Assembly (NCBI GenBank): GCA_023399055.1
Contig: JAEWQV010000027.1
Location: forward strand, 418,891-482,890
Origin: Bacillota bacterium
Lineage (GTDB): Bacteria; Bacillota; Clostridia; Lachnospirales; Lachnospiraceae
Reading direction: 5' to 3'
DNA: 64,000 nucleotides
In this document: in pieces, positions 33,428-41,597 of the stretch
Layout: each line of letters begins with the position of its first letter
Position numbering within the stretch: the stretch's first letter is position 1
Position numbers and translations under genes: made by a program
The notes under the pieces: generated by a model
Databases searched by the model: none
What the model was told of the DNA's origin: nothing
What the model saw: only the letters and a program-made list of their open reading frames with translations

Positions 33428-33541
33428 ATGTGTGAGATAAATAATATAAATGAAAATGGTACAGACCCAATAGAGCTTTGCGACAATTACCAAAGCATTT
33501 TGAAAATAGAAAGGCAGCATGTACCAAATAGAATAGAATGA
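33428..33541 (+). CDS. Possible 37-residue micro-ORF
   Basis: ATG to TGA encodes 37 residues, MCEINNINENGTDPIELCDN followed by YQSILKIERQHVPNRIE. GAAAGGAAGG lies some 18 bases upstream, which is far for initiation. It is the last short frame before the terminator at 33555. Evidence for translation is weak. Confidence 0.22.
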   Translation: MCEINNINENGTDPIELCDNYQSILKIERQHVPNRIE

Positions 33542-33554
33542 ATTTAATATGGTA

Positions 33555-33596
33555 AAGAGAGAGTGTTAAATAATATTTTAATACTCTCTCTTTTTT
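33555..33596 (+). terminator. Intrinsic terminator of the gene-free tract
   Basis: AAGAGAGAGTGTTAAA at 33555-33570 pairs with TTTAATACTCTCTCTT at 33577-33592 (one wobble), followed by six T. It ends just before the SNF2 promoter. Confidence 0.88.
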
Positions 33597-33607
33597 ATAT
33601 AAAATAG

Positions 33608-33638
33608 TTCACACTTTTTCTTTTAAATGTGTTATAAT
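33608..33638 (+). promoter_or_regulatory. Promoter of the SNF2 helicase gene
   Basis: Extended -10 TGTTATAAT ends at 33638. TTCACA at 33608-33613 is a loose -35 at 19 bp spacing, acceptable with an extended -10. Confidence 0.55.
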
Positions 33639-33670
33639 AATCAGATACAATTTAGGAAAGGTGTGCATGT

Positions 33671-36600
33671 ATGATTTTAATTTCACGTACAGGAATCCGA
33701 AACCTTGCCTCCAACGATACGATATATGCCAGAGGTTTGCAATATTATAAGGAAAATCGCATAATTAATGCGGCTTATTCCAATACCAATAAACAATATC
33801 GACTGGTTGTAAAAGGAAATTACAACTATTCCGTTACAATTGATGAGCAAGAAGAAGGTTCCTTTGATTATAACTGTAATTGTCCCTCTAGACTTAAGGA
33901 TCAGGGTGCCTGTAAACATGTTGTAGCTGCATTGCTATTTGTTCTAAAATATCAGGAACGGTCCTTATTGGCGGAGTCTAAGAATCCGGAAGAACGTAAA
34001 GTTATGACGTTGCTGGATTATTTTATTGCCCAAGAGGATACTCAGTTGATTGGTGAGACCTTTCAGTTAGAAGTAATCGTTAGTATTCCATCCATATTAA
34101 AAGGTGAAAATGGAAGAGCGATGATTTCGTTGCGAGGGGGCAGCAATCGTAAATATAAAGTTCAGACTGTGAAGAAATTTTTGGCAGACATTTATCATAG
34201 AGAAAGTTTTGTACTTGGGAAAGAGTTTAAATATGTTGGCGGAGAGAGCACCTTTGATGCTACTTCGTTAAAAGTTCTGGATTATCTGCTTGAAATATAT
34301 GAAATACAGGAAGTGGTTGATAGTACCCATTTTTCAAAGATTTTCTCTAAATCACAGATATTTATTACAAAGAATATGTTAATAAAGCTCTTTGATATTA
34401 TTAGGGATTATGGTTTTACCCTTGAATTATATGGTAAAGTATATACCAATGTGACCTTCCAAAGAGGTAACCCGAAGATATCTTATCAACTAACACTGGA
34501 TGAGGATAGTGTAACCGTAGATTATCAAGGTAAGGAAGCAGTAATGCCAATTACTGAAACTGGTGAATTATTGTTCTTTGATGGCTCTATTTATATGCCT
34601 GACAGTAAATTTATTAGAAATTATAAGCCTTTCTATAATAGCTTAGGTAAGGATAAGGAACCTTTAGTTTTCCGCGGAGATAATAAAACAAGCTTTCTAG
34701 AACATGTATTACCCAGGATTAGTGAGACCATGGTGCTGGATGTACCAGAAGAGCTCAAAAGCAGATATATCAGTTGTGATATGGAAGCAAAGCTTTATTT
34801 TGATAAATATAAGGCTGGAATTAAAGCAGAATTAAAATATAAATATGGTGAATATGAATTTAATTCTTTTGGAAATGCTGCAGCTGGCTCCTACATTATA
34901 GTGAGACAAAGAGAAAGAGAAGATAGCATTATATCAGAATTATTAAAGCTTGGCTTTGTACCCTATAAGAACTTTTACTTACTAAAGGATGAAGATATGA
35001 TCTATGAGTTTTTATCTGGAAAAGTAATGGATTTGGAAGGGATTGCGCAATTATTCTATTCAGAAGACTTCAGAAGACTTGGAATTCGTTCACCTGGTAG
35101 CTTTAAAGCTGGAGTACGCATGAACTCTGAATTTAATATGCTGGAACTTGACTTGAATTTTGATGAGATACCCAAGGAAGAACTTCGTGAATTGCTGCAT
35201 TCCTATCAGGTTAAGAAGAAGTTCTATCGCTTAAAAAGTGGAAGTTTTATTAATCTTGATAATAAGAATATACAAGAGATTTCGCAGATTTTAAATTCCC
35301 TCAATGTTAGTGATAAAAATCATATTAATGAATTATTGCTATTAGAGAAGCAGCATGCGGTTTATTTGGATAAGGCATTTTCTGATAATGATTATGTATT
35401 TGAACGCGATCGTGATTTTGTTGCGCTTACAGAGCGGATATTAAATCCAGCAACAACGGAATATGTTATGCCGGATAATATTCTTGCTACATTAAGAGCC
35501 TATCAATTGACAGGATATAAATGGCTAAAGACCCTTGCTGGCAATGAACTGGGAGGTATTCTGGCAGATGATATGGGACTTGGAAAGACCCTTCAGTCCA
35601 TTGTATACATTGCCTCAGGTGTTCAAGAGGAAAAGAGTATCCATACCTTAATTGTATGTCCAACTTCTTTAATCTTTAACTGGCAGGATGAGATTGAGAA
35701 TTTTGCTCCCCATCTAAGAGCTATTGTTATCACAGGCAATCCAAATGACCGTCAAGATGCCATAGCAAAATATAAGGATTATGATGTACTTATAACCTCT
35801 TATCCTTTAATCAGACGTGATATTACATTTTATGAAAAAATTGAATTTCATACAGTATTTATTGATGAAGCACAGTTTATAAAAAATGACTCTTCACAAA
35901 ATGCAAAATCGGTAAAGAGACTGAGAGCAAAACATCGATTTGCCCTCACAGGTACACCAATTGAAAATAATTTATCGGAGCTCTGGTCAATCTTTGATTT
36001 TATAATGCCAGATTACCTGAATAGTCACTCAAGATTCGTAGAAGTTTATGAAAAACCAATATTGAAAGAGGATTCTGCAGCATTATTAGATCTGCATCAA
36101 CACATAGAACCTTTTATATTAAGGCGTATGAAGAAGGATGTATTGACAGAATTACCGGATAAATATGAGTCTAAGATGTTAACCGATATGTCAGAGGGAC
36201 AAAAACTCGTTTATTTATCCTATCTTGAAAATATTAGAAGTGAACTTCATAGCGAAATTGAAGAAAATGGAGTAGAAAAGAGCAGAATGAAGATTCTCGC
36301 TGCATTAACAAGACTTCGTCAGATTTGTTGTCATCCCTCCACCTTCCTTGAGAATTATCAAGGAGGAAGCGGAAAACTGGATCTTCTCATGGAAGTCATT
36401 CCGGAAGCTATTGCAAACGATCATAGGATCTTAGTGTTCTCACAGTTTACCTCCATGTTGAGACTTATAGAGAATGAATTAAAGGATCTGGATATCCCAT
36501 ATTTTTATCTGGAGGGATCTACTGCAACAGAAGATCGTAATGATTATGTAAAAAGATTTAACGCAGGTGAAGGTAAGGTGTTCTTAATCTCATTGAAAGC

Positions 36601-36886
36601 TGGTGGTACTGGACTTAATCTGACCGGAGCAGATACCGTAATTCATTATGATCCTTGGTGGAATCCTGCGGTGGAGGATCAAGCAACGGATAGAGCTTAT
36701 CGTATCGGTCAGCAGAACAAGGTTCATGTTATGAAATTAATTACTAAGGGTACCATTGAAGAAAAAATCTATAAATTACAGCGTAAGAAAAAAGAACTGT
36801 CAGACTCTATCATCAGTTCTAAGGAAGTATTTATTAACACACTGTCCAGAGAAGAGCTTGAGGATTTATTTGCACCGATTTCATAA
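33671..36886 (+). CDS. SWIM zinc-finger SNF2-family helicase
   Basis: A 1071-residue protein of the bacterial SNF2/HepA-like group. The SWIM zinc finger has Cys69, Cys71, Cys81 and His83 (CNCP, then GACKH). A long middle domain (about 100-600) is typical of this bacterial subfamily. The ATPase starts near residue 620 with DDMGLGKTLQS, the DEAQFIKN box, LTGTPIENNLSELWSI, and C-terminal motifs LKAGGTGLNLTGAD and DRAYRIGQ. These proteins move along DNA or displace bound proteins; the exact role is unknown. It is monocistronic with its own promoter and terminator. Confidence 0.94.
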   Translation: MILISRTGIRNLASNDTIYARGLQYYKENRIINAAYSNTNKQYRLVVKGNYNYSVTIDEQEEGSFDYNCNCPSRLKDQGACKHVVAALLFVLKYQERSLLAESKNPEERKVMTLLDYFIAQEDTQLIGETFQLEVIVSIPSILKGENGRAMISLRGGSNRKYKVQTVKKFLADIYHRESFVLGKEFKYVGGESTFDATSLKVLDYLLEIYEIQEVVDSTHFSKIFSKSQIFITKNMLIKLFDIIRDYGFTLELYGKVYTNVTFQRGNPKISYQLTLDEDSVTVDYQGKEAVMPITETGELLFFDGSIYMPDSKFIRNYKPFYNSLGKDKEPLVFRGDNKTSFLEHVLPRISETMVLDVPEELKSRYISCDMEAKLYFDKYKAGIKAELKYKYGEYEFNSFGNAAAGSYIIVRQREREDSIISELLKLGFVPYKNFYLLKDEDMIYEFLSGKVMDLEGIAQLFYSEDFRRLGIRSPGSFKAGVRMNSEFNMLELDLNFDEIPKEELRELLHSYQVKKKFYRLKSGSFINLDNKNIQEISQILNSLNVSDKNHINELLLLEKQHAVYLDKAFSDNDYVFERDRDFVALTERILNPATTEYVMPDNILATLRAYQLTGYKWLKTLAGNELGGILADDMGLGKTLQSIVYIASGVQEEKSIHTLIVCPTSLIFNWQDEIENFAPHLRAIVITGNPNDRQDAIAKYKDYDVLITSYPLIRRDITFYEKIEFHTVFIDEAQFIKNDSSQNAKSVKRLRAKHRFALTGTPIENNLSELWSIFDFIMPDYLNSHSRFVEVYEKPILKEDSAALLDLHQHIEPFILRRMKKDVLTELPDKYESKMLTDMSEGQKLVYLSYLENIRSELHSEIEENGVEKSRMKILAALTRLRQICCHPSTFLENYQGGSGKLDLLMEVIPEAIANDHRILVFSQFTSMLRLIENELKDLDIPYFYLEGSTATEDRNDYVKRFNAGEGKVFLISLKAGGTGLNLTGADTVIHYDPWWNPAVEDQATDRAYRIGQQNKVHVMKLITKGTIEEKIYKLQRKKKELSDSIISSKEVFINTLSREELEDLFAPIS

Positions 36887-36904
36887 ATTATAAAGGGTTA
36901 TATC

Positions 36905-36947
36905 AAAAAAGATCATGATCGCCAATAAGGGAAGTCATGATCTTTTT
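36905..36947 (+). terminator. Intrinsic terminator of the SNF2 gene
   Basis: AAAAAAGATCATGA at 36905-36918 pairs with TCATGATCTTTTT at 36935-36947. Confidence 0.88.
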
Positions 36948-36967
36948 GTACATATGATGTTTATATA

Positions 36968-37034
36968 ACAGTTCAGCCATAAGCTCATTTTAGCTTCGCT
37001 GCATCTTGCTTAGGTAGAAGCAATGCTGAACTGT
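36968..37034. repeat. Dispersed repeat, copy B, with terminal inverted repeats
   Basis: A 67-bp element bounded by ACAGTTCAGC (36968-36977) and GCTGAACTGT (37025-37034). The interior, ATAAGCTCATTTTAGCTTCG onward, matches copies A and C. It lies between convergent SNF2 and bioY genes. Confidence 0.75.
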
Positions 37035-37036
37035 AA

Positions 37037-37636
37037 CTAATATTCAAGCGGACGCAACGCATTTTTTATAATAAGGCCAGATGTGATTGCTAAAATGATT
37101 TTAATGATATCAAAGGGTATAAACGGAAACACACATAAGGTTAAGGCGTCGTAGAAGTTGTATCCACTAGTATTTGTTATGGTAAACCAGAATGCTCCAA
37201 AGAGATAACAAACCACGAGGGATAAAAGCATTCCTATTGCAAGTATGATTGCCTTTGAAAGTTTTTTTGGCAATTTTATATATGTATGAAAAAAGGAAGT
37301 AATAAAGGCCATGAGAGGATAAGCCATTAAAAATCCACCGGTCGGTCCAACCAAAGCTTGGATACCACCCTTATAGTTTGCAAAGACTGGAAGACCAATT
37401 GCACCGATTAACAAATAGGTGAGTATGGAAAGTACCGCATATGCAGGTGTTAACAAGGTACTTGTTACAAAGATTGCAAATAGTGACAAAGTAAACGGAA
37501 TTGGTTGTACAGGGATAGATATTTGCGCCATAACACAGATGAGTGCAGTTAACATAGCACTGATAACAAGTTGCTTTAATGAAAATTTTGAATATTTTTT
37601 TGCCTGTAAATCAGGTGTTTGATTAGAATTAGACAT
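37037..37636 (-). CDS. bioY: Biotin transporter BioY
   Basis: A 199-residue S-component of the biotin ECF transporter, with six hydrophobic segments. Family motifs are PFTLSLFAIFVTSTLLTP, YLLIGAIGLPVFANYKGG and VGPTGGFLMAYPLMAF. It captures biotin and works alone or with a shared ECF ATPase/T module. The next gene upstream on the same strand is birA. The nearest Shine-Dalgarno (AAAGGAAC) is about 35 bases from the ATG, separated by a short hairpin. Confidence 0.94.
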   Translation of the reverse strand: MSNSNQTPDLQAKKYSKFSLKQLVISAMLTALICVMAQISIPVQPIPFTLSLFAIFVTSTLLTPAYAVLSILTYLLIGAIGLPVFANYKGGIQALVGPTGGFLMAYPLMAFITSFFHTYIKLPKKLSKAIILAIGMLLSLVVCYLFGAFWFTITNTSGYNFYDALTLCVFPFIPFDIIKIILAITSGLIIKNALRPLEY

Positions 37637-37811
37637 TTTTGAGCAGTTGCAAGAGATCTCTCGCAGTTCCTTTCGTTAATAAATAAGTTAATAGTGATGA
37701 TATTTAAAAATTATCTTTAGAAAGTAAGCTTTCACACTAATTTTTTAAATATTCTGATTGGTTCTAAACAGTTACAATTTATAAGTAAGCTGATATCTTG
37801 TGTCATAAAAA

Positions 37812-38792
37812 TCAATTGGTATTCGGTCGAACACTTACTTCTCCAGAGAGTAATGCCTCTTTGCTTTGATCTTCATATTCTACAATTAATCTAGCCTTAT
37901 CATCTATATCTATGGCCTTGGCTAACAGCACATCTTTGCCCTTATAGACTAAGATGGGTTTTCCTATCAAAAACGAACGCTTTCGATATTCCTCAAGATA
38001 TGTTCTGTCTGTAGGAGAAAGCATGTATTCAGCCAGGTTATTAAGTATTTGGGCAACAAGTTTAGAGGTGATGGGAGAGGAGTTTGGTTTATCCTCCCAA
38101 ATAGAGCCTGCAACCTCTTTTATTTCCTGTGGAAATGTCTTTGTACTTATATTAATACCTATCCCTAAAACAGCGTATTCCAAACCGCCGCTTTCAAAGT
38201 TAAGGGAGGCTTCTGTTAGTATCCCGCAGACTTTCTTCTCATGGACAAAAATATCATTTACCCATTTAATTGTAGCTGGAACCTCGGCAATTTCCTCTAT
38301 TGCTTTTGTAACAGCGACTGCTGCACTAGTTGTAATTAAAAGAGAATCTTCAATACTTAGTTTCGGTCTTAATATCAGGCTAAAATAGATGCCACCTTCG
38401 TCAGGAGAATAGAAGCTTCTACCCATTCGGCCACGACCTTCAGTTTGTTCCCTAGCAATTAAAACAGTTCCTTCTTTTACACCACTAGCGGCCATTTCCT
38501 TTGCTATTGTATTAGTTGAAGTTACACTTTGTCTGACTTCTAGTGTGAAATTCAATGCAGCTTTTGATAAATAGGGAGTAATGGACTGAACAGAAACAAT
38601 ATCATTATTTGTATGAAGGCAGTAACCCTTATTTGTGACGGCTTCAATACAGTAACCTTCTTTTTGTAAAACTTTGATGATTTTCCATACGGTGCTTCTG
38701 GTTACAAAAAGTTCATTTGCGAGCTTTGCACCACTTATGGAAATTCCTCTATTTGCTTCCAATAGATTAAGTACCTGTTCTTTTAGTTCCAT
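37812..38792 (-). CDS. birA: Bifunctional biotin-protein ligase / biotin operon repressor
   Basis: A 326-residue BirA. Residues about 1-65 are a winged helix (GISISGAKLANELFVTRSTV). The catalytic domain has AREQTEGRGRMGRSFYSP, the biotinyl-AMP loop, and WVNDIFVHEKKVCGIL. A C-terminal SH3-like domain follows. It attaches biotin to carboxylases and probably represses biotin genes. The ATG giving MELKEQVLN was chosen because AAAGGA lies 8 bases upstream; the ATG three codons earlier lies in that site. Confidence 0.94.
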   Translation of the reverse strand: MELKEQVLNLLEANRGISISGAKLANELFVTRSTVWKIIKVLQKEGYCIEAVTNKGYCLHTNNDIVSVQSITPYLSKAALNFTLEVRQSVTSTNTIAKEMAASGVKEGTVLIAREQTEGRGRMGRSFYSPDEGGIYFSLILRPKLSIEDSLLITTSAAVAVTKAIEEIAEVPATIKWVNDIFVHEKKVCGILTEASLNFESGGLEYAVLGIGINISTKTFPQEIKEVAGSIWEDKPNSSPITSKLVAQILNNLAEYMLSPTDRTYLEEYRKRSFLIGKPILVYKGKDVLLAKAIDIDDKARLIVEYEDQSKEALLSGEVSVRPNTN

Positions 38793-38839
38793 GGGGACCA
38801 TCCTTTAAAGTTATGTATGAATGTAAATTTAACTACCTG

Positions 38840-38877
38840 GATTAGTATAGCACAACATTTTAGATTGTCAACTAATC
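38840..38877 (-). promoter_or_regulatory. birA promoter flanked by an inverted repeat
   Basis: On the reverse strand TTGACA (38871-38866) and TATACT (38849-38844) are 16 bp apart. GATTAGT (38840-38846) and ACTAATC (38871-38877) form a perfect 7-bp inverted repeat overlapping both hexamers. Confidence 0.65.
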
Positions 38878-38994
38878 AAATACAAAGAGTCGACAATTGA
38901 TTTAAAAAGATAAGATATTTAAATGAATACCTTAAAAACATAATTGATATTTCTGTTAATGCCAACAATAGGAGGCAGTATTTTGTTTTGTTAC

Positions 38995-39036
38995 CAACAA
39001 AAAACCTTGAATCGGAAGACTGTCCAATTCAAGGTT
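38995..39036 (-). terminator. Intrinsic terminator of the tyrS / zinc-ribbon unit
   Basis: AACCTTGAAT (39003-39012) and ATTCAAGGTT (39027-39036) form a 10-bp stem. On the reverse strand it is followed by TTTTTTGTT. Confidence 0.85.
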
Positions 39037-39083
39037 CTTATTGTAACATACGTTTATTCCATTAGATGTTTTGCACTGCTAAC

Positions 39084-40010
39084 TTATATTTGATCAAAGG
39101 TTGCGTTATAATATTCCTCAATTAATCGATCCAAATAAGATAGATTTTGTGGTCCGAATTCCTTAAGCAAGGATTCTTTTATCGTATCCATTTTCTTAAG
39201 GTAATTTAGTTCTTCAGAAATAGTATCATCATGAAGGGAGACTAGATAATTTTCTGTTACCTGATTAGCCAACCACTCATTAATATCTTTTGTTAATGCA
39301 TTTTCTGCAGCAATTTCCTGTTTAATCTTTTTGGCTTTTTGATTCGTAGTAACTGCAACATAGATAAAGGCAAGGAACATAACGCCCATAACTGCCTGCG
39401 GTAACCACCAGCTTAAGAAATTCAGTACTCCAATTACATTTAAGATTACAATGACAGCACCAGCGAAACCTGTCACAAGGAATACACCTACCGTACCATT
39501 TAAATCTTTGTACTGGTCTTCCTTCATAACATAAGCAGCAGGAGATTGTTCATCCGAATCGTCAAAGGCGGTTGCTTCATCGCTTGGTGTATCAGTGGAA
39601 TAATCGGTTTCTTCAGATTCGGAATCCTCAAAATCCTCATCAGTGAAATCATCCTCACTAGTGTCGCCCTTACCTGGTTTATTTGATTTAGCAAGCTCGG
39701 AATGCCCTTGAACTAGGCGTTCGCGTTCTACCTCATAAAATGCCATGTATAATTGCTTTGCTTGCAACTGCTGATGAGGAGAAACGGATACAACATATAA
39801 AGAATTTTCTTCATCAAAGCTTACAGAGGAATTCACATCGGAATACTCAAAGAAACGTGCCAGTTTTTCAGCAACTTTCTTTTCTTCAGCTTGAAAGAAA
39901 GGAACCAGAAGTTCCTCTTCATGGATATCATCAACTAGCGCGAGTTTACAGTCAGAACACTCAGTATAACCTTCTTGATATTCAGCTTTACAATTTGGAC
40001 ACCAGGGCAT
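39084..40010 (-). CDS. Zinc-ribbon membrane protein of unknown function
   Basis: A 308-residue protein. Residues 4-21 form a zinc ribbon (CPNC, then CSDC). Residues about 35-95 resemble the DUF2007-type fold that compares two-domain sensors (LARFFEYSDVNSSVSFDEEN). An acidic linker (about 115-155) precedes two membrane segments (VGVFLVTGFAGAVIVILNVI and a second near residue 200), with a cytosolic helical tail. It lies 24 bases after tyrS and is probably co-transcribed. The function is unknown. Confidence 0.75.
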   Translation of the reverse strand: MPWCPNCKAEYQEGYTECSDCKLALVDDIHEEELLVPFFQAEEKKVAEKLARFFEYSDVNSSVSFDEENSLYVVSVSPHQQLQAKQLYMAFYEVERERLVQGHSELAKSNKPGKGDTSEDDFTDEDFEDSESEETDYSTDTPSDEATAFDDSDEQSPAAYVMKEDQYKDLNGTVGVFLVTGFAGAVIVILNVIGVLNFLSWWLPQAVMGVMFLAFIYVAVTTNQKAKKIKQEIAAENALTKDINEWLANQVTENYLVSLHDDTISEELNYLKKMDTIKESLLKEFGPQNLSYLDRLIEEYYNATFDQI

Positions 40011-40034
40011 GATTACATCTCCAATCTATATTTT

Positions 40035-41267
40035 TTATTCAGCCATAAAGCGATGAAATGCTTTCTTTCCTTTTTTTACTAATAGTGCTTTATCTGCATC
40101 AAAATCACTGCTTGTAAATGCTTTTGCAAAATCAGTAACTTTAACTTCATTCACAGTAACTCCGCCTTGCTCAATGGTACGTCTTGCATCAGAACGAGAA
40201 GTAGCCATCTTTGCATCAAGCATCATGGTGATTAGGTCAATGCCTTCTTCAAAGCGAGAAGCAGCATAGGTCGTAGTAGGAATATCTTCGGATTTCATTC
40301 CACCACTAAACAATGCTTTAGAAGCTTCCATAGCTTTTGTGGCTTCTTCTTCACCATGAACAATCTTAGTTATCTCGAAGGCAAGAACCTCCTTTGCCTG
40401 ATTAATCTCAGCATCCTTTAAAGCACCAAGTCTTCTTACTTCATCCATAGGAAGGAAAGTTAAGAGACCAAGGCATTCTTCCACTTTAACGTCTTCAATA
40501 TTTCTCCAGTACTGGTAGAATTCATAAGGAGTTGTTTTGTTAGGATCCAACCATACAGCACCCTTCATGGTTTTACCCATTTTTACACCTTCGCTGGTAG
40601 TAAGGAGTTTAAAGGTAAGACCAAAAGCAGGTTTTTGCTCCTTACGACGGATCAAATCTACACCACCTAGAATATTGGACCATTGGTCATTACCACCTAA
40701 CTGAAGAGAACAGTTATATAATTTATTCAACTTCCAGAAATCATAGGACTGCATTAACATGTAGTTAAATTCAAAGAAGGTAAGTCCTTTTTCCATACGT
40801 TGTTTATAACAATCAGCAGTAAGCATTTTATTTACAGAGAAATGTATTCCGATTTCTCTTAAAAACTCAACATAATTAAGATCTAATAACCAATCGGCAT
40901 TATTGGCGATGATGGCCTTACCGTCTTCAAAGTCAACAAACTTTGATAACTGACGCTGGAAACAATCTGCATTATGCTGAATGGTTTCTACGGTCATCAG
41001 GGTACGCATATCGGATTTACCGGTAGGATCACCAATCATGGTAGTTCCGCCACCAAGCAAAGCGATTGGCTTATGTCCAGCACGTTGCATATGCATCATT
41101 GCCATAACGGTGAGGAAATGTCCTGCGGTTAAGCTGTCAGCAGTTGCATCAAAACCTATATAAAAAGTTACGGATTCCTTTCCTAATAATTCACGAACTT
41201 CATCCTCGTGAGTACATTGCTCAATAAATCCACGATCTTTTAGTATATCAAAAACATTTGTAGACAT
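40035..41267 (-). CDS. tyrS: Tyrosine-tRNA ligase
   Basis: A 410-residue class I synthetase. It has the HIGH-like motif [12 protein letters not shown], tyrosine-binding [12 protein letters not shown], the KMSKS-like KMGKTMKG and a C-terminal S4 RNA-binding domain ([11 protein letters not shown]). AGGAGGAACACC lies just before the ATG. Unlike thrS, no T-box sequence is seen in the 330 bases upstream. The downstream zinc-ribbon gene shares its transcript. Confidence 0.96.
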   Translation of the reverse strand: MSTNVFDILKDRGFIEQCTHEDEVRELLGKESVTFYIGFDATADSLTAGHFLTVMAMMHMQRAGHKPIALLGGGTTMIGDPTGKSDMRTLMTVETIQHNADCFQRQLSKFVDFEDGKAIIANNADWLLDLNYVEFLREIGIHFSVNKMLTADCYKQRMEKGLTFFEFNYMLMQSYDFWKLNKLYNCSLQLGGNDQWSNILGGVDLIRRKEQKPAFGLTFKLLTTSEGVKMGKTMKGAVWLDPNKTTPYEFYQYWRNIEDVKVEECLGLLTFLPMDEVRRLGALKDAEINQAKEVLAFEITKIVHGEEEATKAMEASKALFSGGMKSEDIPTTTYAASRFEEGIDLITMMLDAKMATSRSDARRTIEQGGVTVNEVKVTDFAKAFTSSDFDADKALLVKKGKKAFHRFMAE

Positions 41268-41399
41268 GGTGTTCCTCCTTATAAATTTAGAAAACGCTTC
41301 TATTATTTATATCTTTCAACATTTTCCTTTTTCGTAATTTTACTAAAGACATTATATATGAAAGTATCTGATTTTACAAGAACAAAGAGAGGGTTATGT

Positions 41400-41432
41400 A
41401 GAAGCGAAATTGAGCTTATGGCTGAACTGTGA
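41400..41432 (-). repeat. Dispersed repeat, copy C
   Basis: Read on the reverse strand, ACAGTTCAGCCATAAGCTCA and the following TTTCGCTTC match copy B, including its left terminal repeat. It lies between divergent tyrS and the ABC exporter. Confidence 0.65.
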
Positions 41433-41452
41433 CAAACTGTTACCTAAAACTA

Positions 41453-41517
41453 ATGACAAATGTCATGTTAGGATGTAACATCCGTCACTTCCGTGTGAAG
41501 ATGAAATGTTGTATGAT
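41453..41517 (+). promoter_or_regulatory. Operator cluster and promoter of the ABC exporter operon
   Basis: Two adjacent palindromes, ATGACAAATGTCAT at 41453-41466 and GGATGTAACATCC at 41471-41483, lie just before a promoter with a fair -10 (TATGAT 41512-41517) and a poor -35. This suits activation by the operon's own NarL-type response regulator. Confidence 0.55.
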
Positions 41518-41597
41518 TGATGTATCAGAAAAAGGAAAAAACTTGATGAAGTTTTATTTCATTAATTGAAAATAGAAAAATTGCGGGAGGCAATGCT

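Larger units (their letters stand above)
32440..33596 (+). ncRNA. Predicted transcript without a normal gene, rich in degenerate repeats
   Basis: The tract is very AT-rich and has no ORF beyond about 40 codons. It holds about seven degenerate copies of a 28-31-base module beginning GAAAGGAAGGTA-like and often ending in CCATTGAA..CATAA (32481, 32881, 32983, 33040, 33349, 33401, 33508), plus a 16-nt tandem array. It may be a noncoding RNA, a set of micro-ORFs or decayed genes. The boundaries are inferred from the promoter and terminator only. Confidence 0.4.
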
